Of a stretch of 64,000 bases of DNA, positions 35,464 through 45,023 are shown piece after piece. The position numbers were made by a program, and so were the translations under genes. Source of the DNA: Pseudolysinimonas yzui (lineage in GTDB: Bacteria > Actinomycetota > Actinomycetes > Actinomycetales > Microbacteriaceae); the NCBI RefSeq assembly GCF_014653215.1, contig NZ_BNAI01000006.1:35800-99799 (forward strand), read 5' to 3'. A model generated the notes under the pieces. That model was not told the DNA's origin and ran no database searches. It saw nothing but the letters and a program-made list of their open reading frames with translations. Each line of letters starts with the position of its first letter. Within the stretch, counting starts at the first letter, position 1.

Positions 35464-36144
35464 GTGCGCACGCTCAGTTACAACCTCGAGAAGCACAAGG
35501 CCGCGGGAGAGCTGGTCGCCCTCACCGAGCGGTACGACCTCGACATCCTCTGCCTGCAGGAGGCGCTGACGACGGCGCTGCCCTCCGAGCTCGGGCCGCT
35601 GCACCTCGCCGATTCGACGCACCGCAACCGGCTGGGTCTGGCGATCTACCACCGCCGCGACCGCTTCGAGTCGCTGGAGACCAAGGCGTTCGCGCTCAAG
35701 AAGGGGTGGCACGACCGCATCGCGTCGCCGGCGCACGAGCGGCTGCTGGCGGCGCGGCTTCGGGATGTCGAGCACGACCGCGAGTTGCTCGTCGCCTCCT
35801 TCCACGCGTCGCCCCTCACGGCGCTCAACTCGCTGCGCCGACACCAGATCGCGTCAGCTCACCGGCTGCTCCGCGAACTCGGACCGGGCCTGCCCACCCT
35901 CATGGTGGGCGACTACAACTACCCCCTCGGCAAGGCGAAGCTCGGCACGCGGATGCTCAAGGGCGGCTATGACCTCACCCTGAGCGACTCGCGCACCTAC
36001 ACCCGCTACAAGGTCGTGCGCGGGCACTTCGACTTCGCGACCTCAGCCGGCATGGAGATCGAGAGCGTCGAGACCCTGCCGCGCGGCGGGTCGGATCACC
36101 TGCCGATCGTCGTGACCTCCAGCTACCGGGTCCCGGCAGCCTGA
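35464..36144 (+). CDS. Endonuclease/exonuclease/phosphatase family protein
   Basis: A 226-residue EEP-fold protein. The active-site signatures are Asn in LSYNLEKH, Glu in LCLQEAL, Asp and Asn in GDYNY, and the terminal GGSDHLPI with the catalytic Asp-His pair. The fold includes DNA-repair nucleases, phosphodiesterases and sphingomyelinases. The small size and lack of signal peptide indicate a cytosolic phosphodiesterase or nuclease of unknown target. GTG 35464 is the start. It is a single gene or paired with the 143-residue gene that starts 7 bases downstream. Confidence 0.85.
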   Translation: MRTLSYNLEKHKAAGELVALTERYDLDILCLQEALTTALPSELGPLHLADSTHRNRLGLAIYHRRDRFESLETKAFALKKGWHDRIASPAHERLLAARLRDVEHDRELLVASFHASPLTALNSLRRHQIASAHRLLRELGPGLPTLMVGDYNYPLGKAKLGTRMLKGGYDLTLSDSRTYTRYKVVRGHFDFATSAGMEIESVETLPRGGSDHLPIVVTSSYRVPAA

Positions 36145-36151
36145 GGGCACG

Positions 36152-36583
36152 GTGCCCGAACTCGAGTCGCCGTGCCGGGTCTGCGGATCGCGTGACGGCA
36201 TCCGCACCTCGGCGGGGCAGGAGTGCGCGGTGTGCGGCTGGCCGGTCGGGGAGTACATCGATCCCGGGCTGCCGCTGCCGCGCGTCGACGTCGTCTACTA
36301 CCTGCGGCTCGGGGAGCGGGTGAAGATCGGCACGACGTTCAACCCGAGGCAGCGGTTCGCCGCCCTCCTCCACGAGGAGGTGCTCGCGTTCGAGCCGGGT
36401 GACCGCGCGGTGGAGAAGCGCCGGCACGTCGAGTTCGCCGACGACCGGCTCGGCACCTCGGAATGGTTCGCGCTCACCCCGCGGCTGCGCGCCCACATCG
36501 AGGCGCTCGCCGACGGGCGCGACCCGTGGCACACGCATGCCCGCTGGCTGAGCGAAGCGCTCCGCCGACGCGGGGTCAGTTGA
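36152..36583 (+). CDS. GIY-YIG/T5orf172-like small protein with zinc ribbon
   Basis: A 143-residue protein. Its N-terminus has two CxxC-type pairs (CRVCG and CAVCG), likely a zinc ribbon. The rest (VDVVYYLRLGERVKIGTTFN, then RQRFAAL, then EKRRHVEFADDRLGTSEWF) has the V-Y-[YF]...VKIG-T pattern of the GIY-YIG-related T5orf172/MUG113 domain used by phage and actinobacterial nucleases. It starts at GTG 36152, just after the EEP gene, and its 3' end overlaps the convergent PEP-mutase gene by 8 bases. The biological target is unknown. Confidence 0.75.
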   Translation: MPELESPCRVCGSRDGIRTSAGQECAVCGWPVGEYIDPGLPLPRVDVVYYLRLGERVKIGTTFNPRQRFAALLHEEVLAFEPGDRAVEKRRHVEFADDRLGTSEWFALTPRLRAHIEALADGRDPWHTHARWLSEALRRRGVS

Positions 36584-37349
36584 GCGGCGGGGTGTCCTCA
36601 GGGATGACGCCGGTGCCGTAGAGGTCGGTGCCGAGGTCGCGCAGGGCCCGCAGCGCGACGCGCTGGGGGAGCGGGCCATACGAGATGCGGGCAACGCCGA
36701 GCGCCTCGTACTCGGCGGCGGGCAGAGCCGTGGGCACCCCGATCACCGAGACCTTGCCGCGGCCGATGCCGGCGACGAGCTGCTCGACGACCTCGCGCTG
36801 GTGTCCGCCGGGCACGAACACCAGGGCGGCGCCGTTGTCGAGGAACGCCTTCCCGCGCGCGATGGCTTCGGCGATCTTCTGGTCGCGCGGGATGTCGCCG
36901 CTGCGCGGCGTGAGGGCATCGGTGCGGGCGTTGAGCTGGAACGCGACGCCCTCCTTCTCGGCGGCGGCGGTGATCGCGGCGACCCGCGCGACCGCCTCGT
37001 CGAACGGGCGCATCCGGTCTTCGACGTTCGCCCCGACGATGCCGAACCCGATCGCGCGGCGGATCGTCTCCGCCGGGTCCTCGTAGCCGTCGTCGAGGTC
37101 GGCGGTCACCGGCAGGTCGACGGCTTCGGCGATGATGCGCGCGCCGTCGAGCGCGATGTCGAGGGGCATCCCGCCGTCGGTGAACCCGCGGCTCGCCGCG
37201 ATCGAGTGCCCGGCGGTCGCGATCGCCTTCGTGCCGGGCAGGTCGGCGATCACCTTCGCGCTGACCGCATCCCACACGTTGACGACCCGCAGGATCTCGG
37301 GTGCTTCGTGCAGCGCCTTGAGCGCCAGGGCCTTCTCGTTCGTACTCAT
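36576..37349 (-). CDS. Isocitrate lyase/PEP mutase family enzyme
   Basis: A 257-residue TIM-barrel protein with the family elements NVWDAVSAKV, TADLDDGYED (metal Asp), GANVEDRM and LNARTDAL. Related enzymes include PEP mutase, oxaloacetate hydrolase and methylisocitrate lyase. The KKCGH-type lyase loop of isocitrate lyase is not present, and the protein is shorter than lyases proper, so a carboxyphosphonate mutase or 2-oxo acid C-C hydrolase role is more likely. No neighbouring gene defines the substrate. Confidence 0.85.
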   Translation of the reverse strand: MSTNEKALALKALHEAPEILRVVNVWDAVSAKVIADLPGTKAIATAGHSIAASRGFTDGGMPLDIALDGARIIAEAVDLPVTADLDDGYEDPAETIRRAIGFGIVGANVEDRMRPFDEAVARVAAITAAAEKEGVAFQLNARTDALTPRSGDIPRDQKIAEAIARGKAFLDNGAALVFVPGGHQREVVEQLVAGIGRGKVSVIGVPTALPAAEYEALGVARISYGPLPQRVALRALRDLGTDLYGTGVIPEDTPPLN

Positions 37350-37384
37350 CCCCCGAGGCTAGCTCGGCTGCCTTCGCGGAATCG

Positions 37385-38688
37385 TCAGGTGCGCAGTACC
37401 GAGCCGCCTGCGCGCTTGCGCGATACGGCGTCGACGGTCGCCGCGAGGATGAGCACCCCGCCGGTGACCGCGTAGTTGACGCCGGCCGGCAGGTTAAGCA
37501 GGCCGAGGCCGTTGGTGATGACGGCGATCACCAGTGCACCGACAGCGGCATGGATGAGGCGGCCGCGCCCGCCGAACAGGCTCACCCCGCCGACCACAGC
37601 TGCGGCGACACCCGACAGCACGAGGTCGCGACCGGCAGTGGCATCCACCGACCCCACCTTCGAGATCGAGAACAGCCCCGCCACGACCGCAAGGCTCGAG
37701 CAGACCATGAACGCGGTCCAGCGGATGAACACGATCTTGACACCGGCGCGGCGTGCGGCCTCGGCGTTGCCGCCGATCGCGTAGATGTAGCGGCCGTACT
37801 TGGTGCGGTCGAGCACGAAGGTGCCCGCCCACAGGATCGCGAGCACGAACGGCACGACGATCGGCACGCCCTGCACCACGTTGCCGCCGACGGTCTCGCC
37901 GTTGAGCACCGTGCCGGCCTGGCCGCGGTTCTCGTTGAGCCGGAACACCGCGAAACCCCCGATCAGGAGGATCGCGGCGAGCTTCGCGAAGACAAGGGTG
38001 ACCGTGCGGTTGGGAACCCCCGCGCGGGCGCGGCGGGCGCGGTCCCAGAACGACGTGGTCGCCGAGACGATGAGCACGACGGCGAGCAGCACCCAGCCGG
38101 CCCAGACCGGGAGGTTCTTGTTCTGGATCGCGATGATCTCGGGGATCTGCACCCGGTAGAGGCCGCCCGAACCGATCACGATGAGCTGCACCCCTTGGAG
38201 CCCGAGGAAGAGGCCGAGGGTCACGACGAACGAGGGAATGCCGACTTTCGCTACGAAGAACCCGATGAAGGTGCCGATGCCCAGGCCCACCGCGAAGGCG
38301 ACCACGAGCGCCACGATCCAGTTGAGTCCCTGCACGTTGACGAGCACGATGAAGATGCACATCGAGACGCCGGCGGTGACGCCCGCCGACAGGTCGATCT
38401 CGCCGAGCAGGATGACGAACACGAGCGCCATGCCGAGCATGACGAGGGTCGCCGCCTGCGTCATCAGGTTGGCGAAGTTGCGGTCGGTCATGAAGAACGG
38501 GCTGAGGAACGAGAACATGACGCTCAGCACGATGAAGCCGCCGACGGCGGGGAGAGCGCCCATCTCGCCGCCGCGCACCCGCTGGAACCACGCGGTGATC
38601 TGGTCGCGCAGGGAGCCTTCCTGTCCGCTGCCGATGAGGTCGGTCGGCGCCGGCACGTGCCCGGTCTCGGTGCCGTCGTGCTGGTAGC

Positions 38689-38692
<4 letters not shown>
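37385..38692 (-). CDS. Xylose-type ABC transporter permease (XylH family)
   Basis: A 435-residue permease with about ten to twelve spans. It carries MLGMALVFVILLGEIDLSAG, KVGIPSFVVTLGLFLGLQG and YIYAIGGNAEAARRAGVK, the marks of XylH/RbsC permeases. A cytoplasmic or loop insert (about residues 235-290) makes it longer than RbsC, as in XylH. ATG 38692 overlaps the ATPase stop (ATGA). It is the last gene of a leftward binding protein-ATPase-permease operon adjacent to a mannosidase locus. Confidence 0.93.
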
Positions 38693-39441
<749 letters not shown>

Positions 39442-39504
39442 GCCTGGGTTCCTTTCGAACGTCGTCGTCCGCGCTTGACGCGACCGTACACCTGAGGGGA
39501 GCGA

Positions 39505-39550
39505 ACCGGGGCTCCGGGCTCGGCCTTTCGGCCTGGCCCGGAGCCCCGGT
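39505..39550 (-). promoter_or_regulatory. Perfect intercistronic hairpin between binding protein and ATPase
   Basis: A 15-bp perfect stem (ACCGGGGCTCCGGGC at 39505-39519 with 39536-39550) has a 16-base loop that can fold further. It sits 27 bases beyond the binding-protein stop and 63 before the ATPase start, and should limit read-through so the binding protein is made in excess. Confidence 0.72.
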
Positions 39551-39577
39551 CCTTCACTGGATCAGTGCGTCACAGGA

Positions 39578-40627
39578 TCAGGAGATCCCGTACTCCTCGC
39601 ACTTGGCGGCGACGTCACCGGTGCACAGCTCGGCCACATCGGCGTCGCCGGCGTCGACGACATCCTTCACCTGCTCCGGCCCGACGAGCACCGGGGTGAC
39701 CGCGATGTACGGCGTGCCGTCCTCGAGCTCCTGGTCGGCCTCCGGGGTCTCGCCCTTGAGCAACGCGACGGCGGTCTCGACCGCGGCGTCGGCCTCGAGC
39801 TTCACCGGCTTGTAGACCGTGGCGGTCTGCTTGCCGAGGAGGACGTTCTGCAGACCGGCGATCGAGGCGTCCTGACCCGAGACCGGAACGGTGAGGCCGT
39901 TCTTGTCGAGGATCGTGATGACGCCCGCGGCGTTGGTGTCGTTGGCAGCCCACACGGCGTCGACCACACCACCGAGCGAGGTCAGCGCCTGCTCGAAGTT
40001 GGTCGCCGACTTGTCGCCGTCCCAGATTCCCGGGGGTTCGGCGGCCGGCGTGATGCCGGCGGCTTCCATGACGCTCACGGCGCCGTCGCGGAACATGGCG
40101 GCGTTGCCGTCAGCCGGGTCGCCGCCCATGTAGACGACGACGGCGGTTGCCGGGTCTTTGCCCGCGGCTTCGAGACCGTCGACGATCGACTGCCCCTCAA
40201 GCGCGCCGACCTGGAAGTTGTCGAACGACACGTAGTAGTCGGCGCCCTCGATCGGACGGTCATAGGCGATGACCGGGATGCCTTCGCCCGATGCCTTCTC
40301 GGCGACGGCGACGGCGGCTCCCTGGTGGTCGACGAGCAGCATCACGCCGCAGCCCTGGGTGAGCTGCTGGTCGGCGATGGTGGCGTACTTGTTGGTGTCA
40401 CCCTGCGCGTTCTGGATGTCGACCTCGAAGCCGGCGGCTTCGAGACCTTCCTGCAGGTACTTGCGGTCGAGCGTCTCCCAGCGGGGCGACGACGCGGCGT
40501 CGGGCAGGATGACGCAGGCGCGCGTCGCTCCAGCGTCGCCACCGCCGTCCCCGCTCGTACAGCCAGCCAATGCGATCGCCGAGATTCCGGCCATCGCGAC
40601 GACGGAGATCAATGAAGCACGCTTCAC
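39578..40627 (-). CDS. Xylose-type sugar-binding lipoprotein (XylF family)
   Basis: A 349-residue lipoprotein. The signal MKRASLISVVAMAGISAIAL leads to lipobox LAGC, and the mature protein follows the XylF/RbsB pattern (ACVILPDAASSPRWETLD, QGCGVMLLVDHQGAAVAVAE, IPVIAYDRPIEGADYYVSFDN, VYKPVKLEADAA). GTG 40627 is preferred because AAGGGGAG (40639-40632) precedes it and the signal peptide then starts correctly; ATG 40645 would add six residues. Four Cys in the mature region may form disulfides. Ligand: a pentose or hexose, possibly mannose given the neighbouring mannosidase. Confidence 0.92.
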   Translation of the reverse strand: MKRASLISVVAMAGISAIALAGCTSGDGGGDAGATRACVILPDAASSPRWETLDRKYLQEGLEAAGFEVDIQNAQGDTNKYATIADQQLTQGCGVMLLVDHQGAAVAVAEKASGEGIPVIAYDRPIEGADYYVSFDNFQVGALEGQSIVDGLEAAGKDPATAVVVYMGGDPADGNAAMFRDGAVSVMEAAGITPAAEPPGIWDGDKSATNFEQALTSLGGVVDAVWAANDTNAAGVITILDKNGLTVPVSGQDASIAGLQNVLLGKQTATVYKPVKLEADAAVETAVALLKGETPEADQELEDGTPYIAVTPVLVGPEQVKDVVDAGDADVAELCTGDVAAKCEEYGIS

Positions 40628-40719
40628 GGTTCTCCCCTTCTTCATCGAAAGTGAGGTGACCCCTCGTGGTACCCCGTCGTCATCGGCGAGGTATTCCCAG
40701 TTTTGTCGCGAGGACGAAC

Positions 40720-42075
40720 TTATTCGGTAACGCTTGGGTAACGTTCTGATTCGAGTCGATACCGCCAGAACGGGATCGCCGAGAGCAGGCACGATGCGGC
40801 GGGAACGAGGGTGATCGCCAGCCAGACGATGTTCTGTTCTTCGGGTGTCCCGATACCGCCCCCCTCGTACCCGGCGATCACGACGAAGATGCCGAACAGC
40901 AGCACCGAGAGGGCGCTCATGACCTTCGTCACGAAGGTCAGCGTCGCGAATGAGATGCCGTCGTTGCGGATTCCCGTGAGATCCTCGGCGCGGTCGACCG
41001 CATCCGCGATCATCGTCGTCTGCGACACCAGGAAGACGCCGAGCAGCAGCCCGGTGACGAAGATGAACGTCGTCAGCACGAGGAGGTTCTCAAAGCCCAC
41101 GAAGTACAGCGCGACGTAGACCGCGGCGCCCGCGAAGCAGGTGAACAGGATGAGGGTGCGCCCGGCGAAGCGGCGCATCAGCAGCGGGGTCGTCAGCGAT
41201 GCGGTGATCATGCCGAGGATGATGCCCGCGCCGACGATCGTGAACACCGCCTCGTCGTCATAGACGACGACGACGAACACCGCGCCACCGGCCTGCACGA
41301 CGTACCGACCGGCGCCCAGAACCGAACCGGCGAGCACCGAGAGCAGCGGCTTGTTCGCGAAGAGCGCCGCGAACAGTTGCCGGAAGGTGAGCGGGTCGGT
41401 CGTGATCGCCTTCTCGCGCGGCACGAAGAACGCGAGCAGGAAGACTCCCATGCCGAACCCCGCGACCACGATCACCGCGAGCGTCCAGCCGCCGGCCGTG
41501 GTCTCGGGGCCGAAGCTGAGCAGTCGGGCGAGGTACGGCATTCCGAGGGTGGCGAGGCCGAGCGAGATCGCGCCGAACGCTCGCACGTTGCCGATCACCC
41601 GGGCGCGCGACTTCTTCTCGGGGAATGCCGACCCGATCAGCCCCCAGAGCGGCACGTCGCAGGCGGCATAGACGAGTCCCCAGATGAGGTAGCACACGGA
41701 GAAGTACCAGAGCTGCGCGGGCTCGTCGGCATCGGGCACCGCGAACAGCAGCACCGAGAAGATCGCGACGGGTGCAGCGGAGAACAGGATGAAGGGCCGC
41801 AGCTTGCCCCACCGCGTACGGGTCCTGTCGATCAGGCTGCCCACCACCGGGTCGGCGATCGCGTCGACGATGCGGGCCACGGTGAGCACGCCGGTGACGA
41901 CCGCGATTCCGGTGGTGCTGAACTTCGCATACTCCACCAGGTAGAACAGCAGGAAGGTCGTCACGGTCGCGTAGACGAGGTTCTGCCCGAACGCGGCGGT
42001 CACGATCGCGACGCTCTGCGCCCGGCGGCTCGGGTCGGGGCGGGGGGCTCGGCTCGTCGTCATCGGCGCGCTCAT
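40720..42075 (-). CDS. GPH-family sugar symporter (MFS)
   Basis: A 451-residue transporter with twelve membrane helices. Diagnostic features are NLVYATVTTFLLFYLVEYAKFS, DAIADPVVGSLIDRTRTRWGKLRPFIL and WGLVYAACDVPLWGLIG, characteristic of glycoside-pentoside-hexuronide:cation symporters. It overlaps the GH38 alpha-mannosidase by ATGA and so most likely brings mannosides or mannose-containing oligosaccharides into the cell, where the cytosolic mannosidase acts. No signal for regulation is obvious apart from repeats at its 3' end. Confidence 0.92.
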   Translation of the reverse strand: MSAPMTTSRAPRPDPSRRAQSVAIVTAAFGQNLVYATVTTFLLFYLVEYAKFSTTGIAVVTGVLTVARIVDAIADPVVGSLIDRTRTRWGKLRPFILFSAAPVAIFSVLLFAVPDADEPAQLWYFSVCYLIWGLVYAACDVPLWGLIGSAFPEKKSRARVIGNVRAFGAISLGLATLGMPYLARLLSFGPETTAGGWTLAVIVVAGFGMGVFLLAFFVPREKAITTDPLTFRQLFAALFANKPLLSVLAGSVLGAGRYVVQAGGAVFVVVVYDDEAVFTIVGAGIILGMITASLTTPLLMRRFAGRTLILFTCFAGAAVYVALYFVGFENLLVLTTFIFVTGLLLGVFLVSQTTMIADAVDRAEDLTGIRNDGISFATLTFVTKVMSALSVLLFGIFVVIAGYEGGGIGTPEEQNIVWLAITLVPAASCLLSAIPFWRYRLESERYPSVTE

Positions 42076-44999
42076 GTCTGCTCCAGGTGGATGGTCAGGA
42101 TCTCGAATGGGCCGAGTTCGAGTCGGTCGAGGTCGGCGGGATGCTGGGGTCGCTCGAGCAGGTCGGTGACCGTCGCGCGCGTGTGAGGGATGGGCGTGCT
42201 CAGGGCGGTCACGGCCGTGCGACCGAGGCTCTCGTACATCCGCACCACCACCCCGTCGCCGTTCTCGGCCGGCTTGATGGTCTCGATGATGACACCCGGG
42301 TCGCTCGTCGCCGCGAAGGAGCCCAGCGACACCCCGGGCTCGATGCGCAGCGGGTTGTTCAGCCGGTATCCGTCGCCGATGACCGACGTGAGGTCACCGG
42401 CCGCGAACGGCCGGAACGCGTAGGCGAAGGAGTGCGCGCCGCGGTCGGCGGTCTTGTCGGGGAAGGTCGGCGCGCGCAACAGGGTGAGCGACAGCAGCCC
42501 GCGCTTCGCCCGATGGCCGTACTTCGAGTCGTTGAGAACCGCGAAACCTCCCTCGGGGGTGTCGGTCGCGATCCACTTGTGTGCGCAGATCTCGAACTGC
42601 GCCGTCTCGACCGGACCGTTCTCGGTGGTCGGGCGCTCGATGTGCCCGAACTGGATCTCGCTCTTCGACGTGTCGCCGTAGTGCGTGGGCCGGAAGTCGG
42701 CGCGCAGCATCCGGTGGCTCTCGTGCCAGTCGACGCGCGTCTCGAACCGCACCAGGTCGCTGCCCGCCTCGAGGATGACGCGCTGCTCGATGCGCGACCG
42801 GCCGAACCGGAACACGTGGGTGCGCACCGCGGTCGGGCCGTCGACCGCGCTCGACACCGTCGCCGGACGCAGCACCCGTGGTCGCCGGCGGAGGTAGCCC
42901 TGGTCGATGTCCCAGGCGTCCCACGGCCACTGGTAGGGGTCGCGGTGCAGCACGAGCCGGTTGAGTCCGTCGCGGGCGTGCTCGGTTCCGGTGGCGTCGA
43001 GGCACGACACGATCTCGCCGGTCGCGCCGAACGTCAGCGTCAGCGATCCGTTGCCCAGCCGGTCGCCGTCGGCGACCAGTTCGGGGTGCGCATCGGCCGG
43101 CTCGAGGGTCGCGGCGGCGTAGGGGTCGACCCGCGCGCGGAACCACGCGTCGCCCACCCGCACATGCTCGTCGCGAGGCACCCCGGTGAGGTTCAGCGCG
43201 GCGAGCTCCTCGCCCGAGTGGGGCAACTCGCCGAGGCGCGCGTCGGCGTAGTCATCCAGCTCGGCGGCGATCCGGGTGAACTCGGCGACCGTCTCGCGGG
43301 TGACCCGGGCGATCGAGGTGCCCGGAAGGATGTCGTGGAAGTGCTGCAGCAGCACGTCGCGCCAGTGCTGCTCCAGCTCGTCGCGCGCCGGGCGGTCGGT
43401 GATCGCGGCGAGGGCCTCGGCCTCGTGCAGCTTCCGCTCGGCGATGCGGTTGTGCTTCTTGATCTCCGCGTTCGTCGTGTAGGTGCCCTGGTGGGCCTCG
43501 AGGTAGAGCTCGCCGTCGAACCGGTGCGTCACGTCGAGCGTCTCGAGTTCGCGGAAGAAGTCGTCGGCCCGGGAGTACTCGAGCTTCGGCAGGCCGCGCA
43601 GATCGTGTTCCCGACTCGTCAGCTCGAGATGGATCTCGCCCGGCCCGCCGCCGCCGTCACCCGAGCCGTAGACCAGCAGCGCCGTTCCGAGATCCCTCTC
43701 CGGGTTGCGCTTGAGCCCGAGCAGCATCCCGTCCGCTGCAGCGCGCGAGTTGTAGTCGCCCTCGGGCGGCATGTGCACGAGCACCGTCGAGCCGTCGATG
43801 CCGGCCCAGTGGAAGGTGCGGTACGGGTGGTTGTTGACCTTGTTCCACGCCAACTTGATGGTTTGAAACCAGTCCATCCCGCTCTTCCTCAGGATCTGCG
43901 GCAGCGCGCCGGAGTACCCGAAGGTGTCGGGCAGCCAGCACAGCCGCAGCTCGTCGTCGGTGAGCCCGAACTCCTGCTGCAGGAAGCGGCGTCCGACGAC
44001 GGCCTGGCGCACGAGCGACTCGCCGCCGGGAAGGTTGGTGTCGGTCTCCACCCAGAACGAACCCTGCAGCTCGAGGCGTCGGGAGGCCACTGCGGCCCTC
44101 ATCCGCCGGTAGAGATCGGGATGCCGCTCCTTCATCCAGAGCATCTGCTGCGGTTGCGAGGTGCCGAAGATGTACCCGGGATGGTCGTCGATCGTGGCGA
44201 GGGCTCGGCTGTAGGTGCGGGCGGCCTTGCGCTGGGTCTCCCGCAGCGGCCAGAGCCAGGCCATGTCGAGGTGCCCGTGCCCGACGGCGCTGTAGGCGAA
44301 GTCGTCGGTCGACGGGTGCGCGAGCGGCACGGCGAGCACCGCTCGAGCGCCCCGGATGTCGCCGGCCTCGAAGTCCGACCAGGCGGCGTCGAGGCTGCGG
44401 CGCAACTCGCGCGACAGCGTCGCGTCGTCGGTGGCGTGAGCGAGCAGGGTGAGGGTCAGGTAGTCGTAGTAGAGGCCGAAGGCCGCGTCATCCCGAACGG
44501 CCAGGTGCGCACCGTGGAACCTCCCGCGGCCGACCGGGTAGATGATGAAGCCGTTGTGCGCGACGTCGGCGTAGAGGTCGACGCGGCCGCTGCTGAAATC
44601 GACGTGACGCACCGGGCGGAATCTGCCGGCACTGTGCGGCAGGTCGCCCTGCTGGAACACCGTGGTGACGGCATCCACGATCTCGCCGCCGGGGGAGTAG
44701 ACCAGCCCCTCGCCGCGGATGCCGAGCATCACGTACGGGCGCTCGACGCCCTCCGGCACCTCGCCGGTGAGGCGCAACCAGGCGCATTCGAGCACCCCGC
44801 CCCAGGAGTCACCGGGCCGGATCGGGCGGAACGCGCCGTGCGGGATCTCGTCGAAGGGGATCGGTTCGGCGCTCGCAACGACTTCGGCGTGCAGCGAGCC
44901 GACCTTGCGGTAGATGCCGCGCCGCATCCGCAGCAGGCGACGGAACTCGCGCGGTTGCTGCGCGGTGAACCCCAGAAGCCATTCCGCGTATCGACGCAC
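42072..44999 (-). CDS. Alpha-mannosidase, glycoside hydrolase family 38
   Basis: A 975-residue GH38 enzyme. The zinc and catalytic motif is VGHGHLDMAWLWP near residue 240, and the nucleophile Asp is in CWLPDTFGYSGALPQIL. Further conserved pieces are EGDYNSRAAADG, YLEAHQGTYTTNA and the C-terminal beta domains. There is no signal peptide, so it is cytosolic. It releases mannose from alpha-mannosides. GTG 44999 is the start and the symporter gene overlaps its stop, forming a two-gene operon for import and hydrolysis. Confidence 0.94.
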   Translation of the reverse strand: MRRYAEWLLGFTAQQPREFRRLLRMRRGIYRKVGSLHAEVVASAEPIPFDEIPHGAFRPIRPGDSWGGVLECAWLRLTGEVPEGVERPYVMLGIRGEGLVYSPGGEIVDAVTTVFQQGDLPHSAGRFRPVRHVDFSSGRVDLYADVAHNGFIIYPVGRGRFHGAHLAVRDDAAFGLYYDYLTLTLLAHATDDATLSRELRRSLDAAWSDFEAGDIRGARAVLAVPLAHPSTDDFAYSAVGHGHLDMAWLWPLRETQRKAARTYSRALATIDDHPGYIFGTSQPQQMLWMKERHPDLYRRMRAAVASRRLELQGSFWVETDTNLPGGESLVRQAVVGRRFLQQEFGLTDDELRLCWLPDTFGYSGALPQILRKSGMDWFQTIKLAWNKVNNHPYRTFHWAGIDGSTVLVHMPPEGDYNSRAAADGMLLGLKRNPERDLGTALLVYGSGDGGGGPGEIHLELTSREHDLRGLPKLEYSRADDFFRELETLDVTHRFDGELYLEAHQGTYTTNAEIKKHNRIAERKLHEAEALAAITDRPARDELEQHWRDVLLQHFHDILPGTSIARVTRETVAEFTRIAAELDDYADARLGELPHSGEELAALNLTGVPRDEHVRVGDAWFRARVDPYAAATLEPADAHPELVADGDRLGNGSLTLTFGATGEIVSCLDATGTEHARDGLNRLVLHRDPYQWPWDAWDIDQGYLRRRPRVLRPATVSSAVDGPTAVRTHVFRFGRSRIEQRVILEAGSDLVRFETRVDWHESHRMLRADFRPTHYGDTSKSEIQFGHIERPTTENGPVETAQFEICAHKWIATDTPEGGFAVLNDSKYGHRAKRGLLSLTLLRAPTFPDKTADRGAHSFAYAFRPFAAGDLTSVIGDGYRLNNPLRIEPGVSLGSFAATSDPGVIIETIKPAENGDGVVVRMYESLGRTAVTALSTPIPHTRATVTDLLERPQHPADLDRLELGPFEILTIHLEQT

Positions 45000-45023
45000 G
45001 CCTCAAGGATGTCCTATCGCGCC

